A stretch of DNA of 54,731 nucleotides. Source: Branchiostoma floridae (lineage: Eukaryota; Chordata; Leptocardii; Amphioxiformes; Branchiostomatidae). The notes under the pieces are model-generated. The model made no database searches and had not been told where the DNA came from. It saw only the letters and a list, made by a program, of their open reading frames with translations. The stretch is taken from assembly GCF_000003815.2 (NCBI RefSeq), contig NW_023365732.1:8362-63092 (forward strand), written 5' to 3'. Position 1 is the stretch's first letter. Each line of letters opens with the position of its first letter. This document shows, in pieces, positions 47,301 through 50,300 of this stretch. A program made the translations under genes and the position numbers.

Positions 47301-50300
47301 CAGGGCTCACCTGACATATCAGTAAAGGCAATACCAGATGCAGTACATGGGAGACAGTACAGGTCACTTCAAGACCAAGGTTGTACTATAAAATCACCCA
47401 ATAAATTCGGCTAACGTAAACTACCAGCCCTCAGTCTGGTCCCAACCACCATGGTGTTCACAGATTAGCTGATACAGGCTGATACAGATTAGCAAGTATT
47501 GTAGTTACTCTTCAAAACAGCTTTGAAATGCACATAAGCCAGTAGTCTTGAACAGATAAGGAATTGAAGTATGACTACACACAACTCAGTATAGCTTCAC
47601 AGGTCAGCTTCCAAAAAAAATATAAAGCATAGCTGGCCATGTTCTGACAAGAAGTGTGTCTCAGACAATTTGACCAAGATACAACTTGTACAGTCTATAA
47701 CTATATAACCATAAGCCATATACCTAGGTATCAAAGACATGGGGAAGACAGTTACAAGTTGCAAAATGTTATGTATTTCAAACCTGATAGGGGCTGATCT
47801 TTGCTGACAGTCAGTTCAAACAAGGATTTGAAACTGAAGGCCCTGATACAACACAATGCCCCAGCTCTTGTGTGAAAACACACTGTGAACACATGTACTG
47901 GACTACATCGGGCTTTATGCTTAAAGCAACTATCTAGGTCTTTTTTCTGTGTCTGACAATGATTTCTTGAAAAATTTGTGGACAGGACTTTTGAAATGTT
48001 GATGTCAGTTAACATGCAAATCTCTTCCTGTGGTCTACTGTAATACCAAGCCATTGTTCTTGGTAGCCAGACGGATNNNNNNNNNNNNNNNNNNNNNNNN
48101 NNNNNNNNNNNNNNNNNNNNNNNNNNNNNNNNNNNNNNNNNNNNNNNNNNNNNNNNNNNNNNNNNNNNNNNNNNNNAGAATTCAAAGAATCATGCCCTGT
48201 GAAAACATAGAGGTCAGACTCCTACACAGAAAGTAAAGCCAATACAGAAATAGCAAATTGGAATTGTGACTAAATTTTCATGTTTCGGTCTTTCATCGTA
48301 GGCCTGTGCACGGTGCCTGTGACAAATGCAGCACTTGTATGACGAATGTTCGACAGCGTATGATGAATACGCCAAGGAGACAGGGGCGTTTGAGAAGGGA
48401 TGGGGAAGGGTCAGGAATACGTCAGCAATTGAAGCAGCAGCCCCTGGATGGACCTACCTCCCCAGTGGCTACCCCAGCCTCCCCATCTACGGTGTGACGA
48501 CGCACTACTGGGGAGACGGCTTCGGTCTCCACCTGGGAAAATTTGCAGACGAGATGCGCAGCATCCTAGCAGACCTGAAGGCCAACCGTTGGATCGACAA
48601 GCGCACGAGGGTCATCTTCTTGGAAGCGATCCTCTACAACAAAAACACAGATCTTTTCACATCGTTGACGGTGGTGTTCGAATTCTCCGAGACGGCCGGA
48701 GTTTTCTCTCGTCACCACGTGCAGACATTTCGACTTCATCAACGGCCGGGGACAATCGGATACATCTACGTCCTGTTGGAAATCATTTACGTCATCGTTC
48801 TCCTCTACTCATTGTGGAGGGAAGCGAAAACTGTACGCGCAGCCGGCTTGGCCTACCTGACGGGACCATGGAATATTGTCGAAATCTTCAATTTCTTCTT
48901 GGCATTCACTGTCATTACCTTGTATAGCTTTAAGAGAATCTACAGCTCGAAAGTCCTGGTGGAGACCAATGGAGGGAAAGGTGTGTACCAAATTTATGCA
49001 AAAAATGTTACACTTATCATATTGTCATTTAACTTCAATATGTTAAAACTTCACACTTATTGTATCACAAGCTCTGATAACAACTGAATTTAATGACATG
49101 CAATGTTCTCTCTTCTTTTAACGATCAAGTCCACCACTTCCGAACTGCGGTGAACATAAGCCAGGTTTACGGTTGGTTCCTGGCCTTCCTGACGTTTGTC
49201 AACATGATGAAGTTCCTCCAACTGCTGAAGTTCAACCCGTACCTCGCTAAGCTGATGTCCGTGTTACGGGGGATGGCGGAAGAGTCTTCTCCTTCATCTT
49301 CCACTTTTTCTTCTGGATATCAGCTTTCGGAGTCTACGGATATCTCATGTTCGGCCTTATTGTGACAGAATACAGGTTAGAAAACATCTCAATTTGTGTC
49401 AAATGCAAACTATTTTAGGATTGAAAGGTCATTTCTTCATCAAACAAGTTAAGTTTGTGATTGCTCGTAGGTAACACCATTACAATGATTCGCTTTTTGG
49501 TTGTTATTTTTTTCAGCTCCATCAGCAAGTCCTTCTCCACATTGTTCCAGATGTCTCTGGGACACGTCTATTACTACCAGCTGCGGGAGGCATCCCCCAT
49601 CCTCGGCCCCATCTACTTTCTCGCTTTCATTTGCATAATATTCCTGGTGTTGATGAACATCGCCATGGCGATCATCGACACCGCACTCCCCGATGTGTGG
49701 AACCACGTCATGCCTGAAGAGGACCGGTACTTCATCCAGGGGTTGTGGGAACGCTTCACGACTTTCTTCGGCTTCTGGGAAGTACCAGACACAGGTGGTG
49801 TAGTCTTGTTTCACAGATAGACAGTGCCCAGCCAACTAAGAAAGTTTATCATCTTAATTCTGTCTCCAAATACTTGCTTCACGATCACTATTGTAAGCGA
49901 TTTCAGTTGGCAATGCATCTTTGTATAAGGTGCAGGATTTGGACTTCTTTTTGCCATCATCAAGCTATAACACAAGGACAGGATAGATAGCAGTAAGGTG
50001 TTGTCTTTAGAACCATCTTCCTTTTGATTTCGCTGGCCCTTGCCAGTTGGCTTTCACTTTTTTCTTTGTACACACGTCTGTTTAACAGTGCTTCTAAACA
50101 ATAAACAAACTTACGAAAGCGTTTACACTCACCGGCACAGGAGACGACTCCATGGGCACTCTTCATGACAGTCTGGTCGAGGTGGAGATTAAAGTGGAGA
50201 AACTGTGGCTAAAGAGACAGTCACTGTTCAACCTCAAGTAAGTACAACATCTTACAAGAAAAACTATATGAGCGTGATACCCTTAAAGATGCATGGAGTG

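Noticed and set aside
49449-49835. 128-codon minus-strand frame rich in acidic residues
   Set aside because: Antisense shadow of exon 29.
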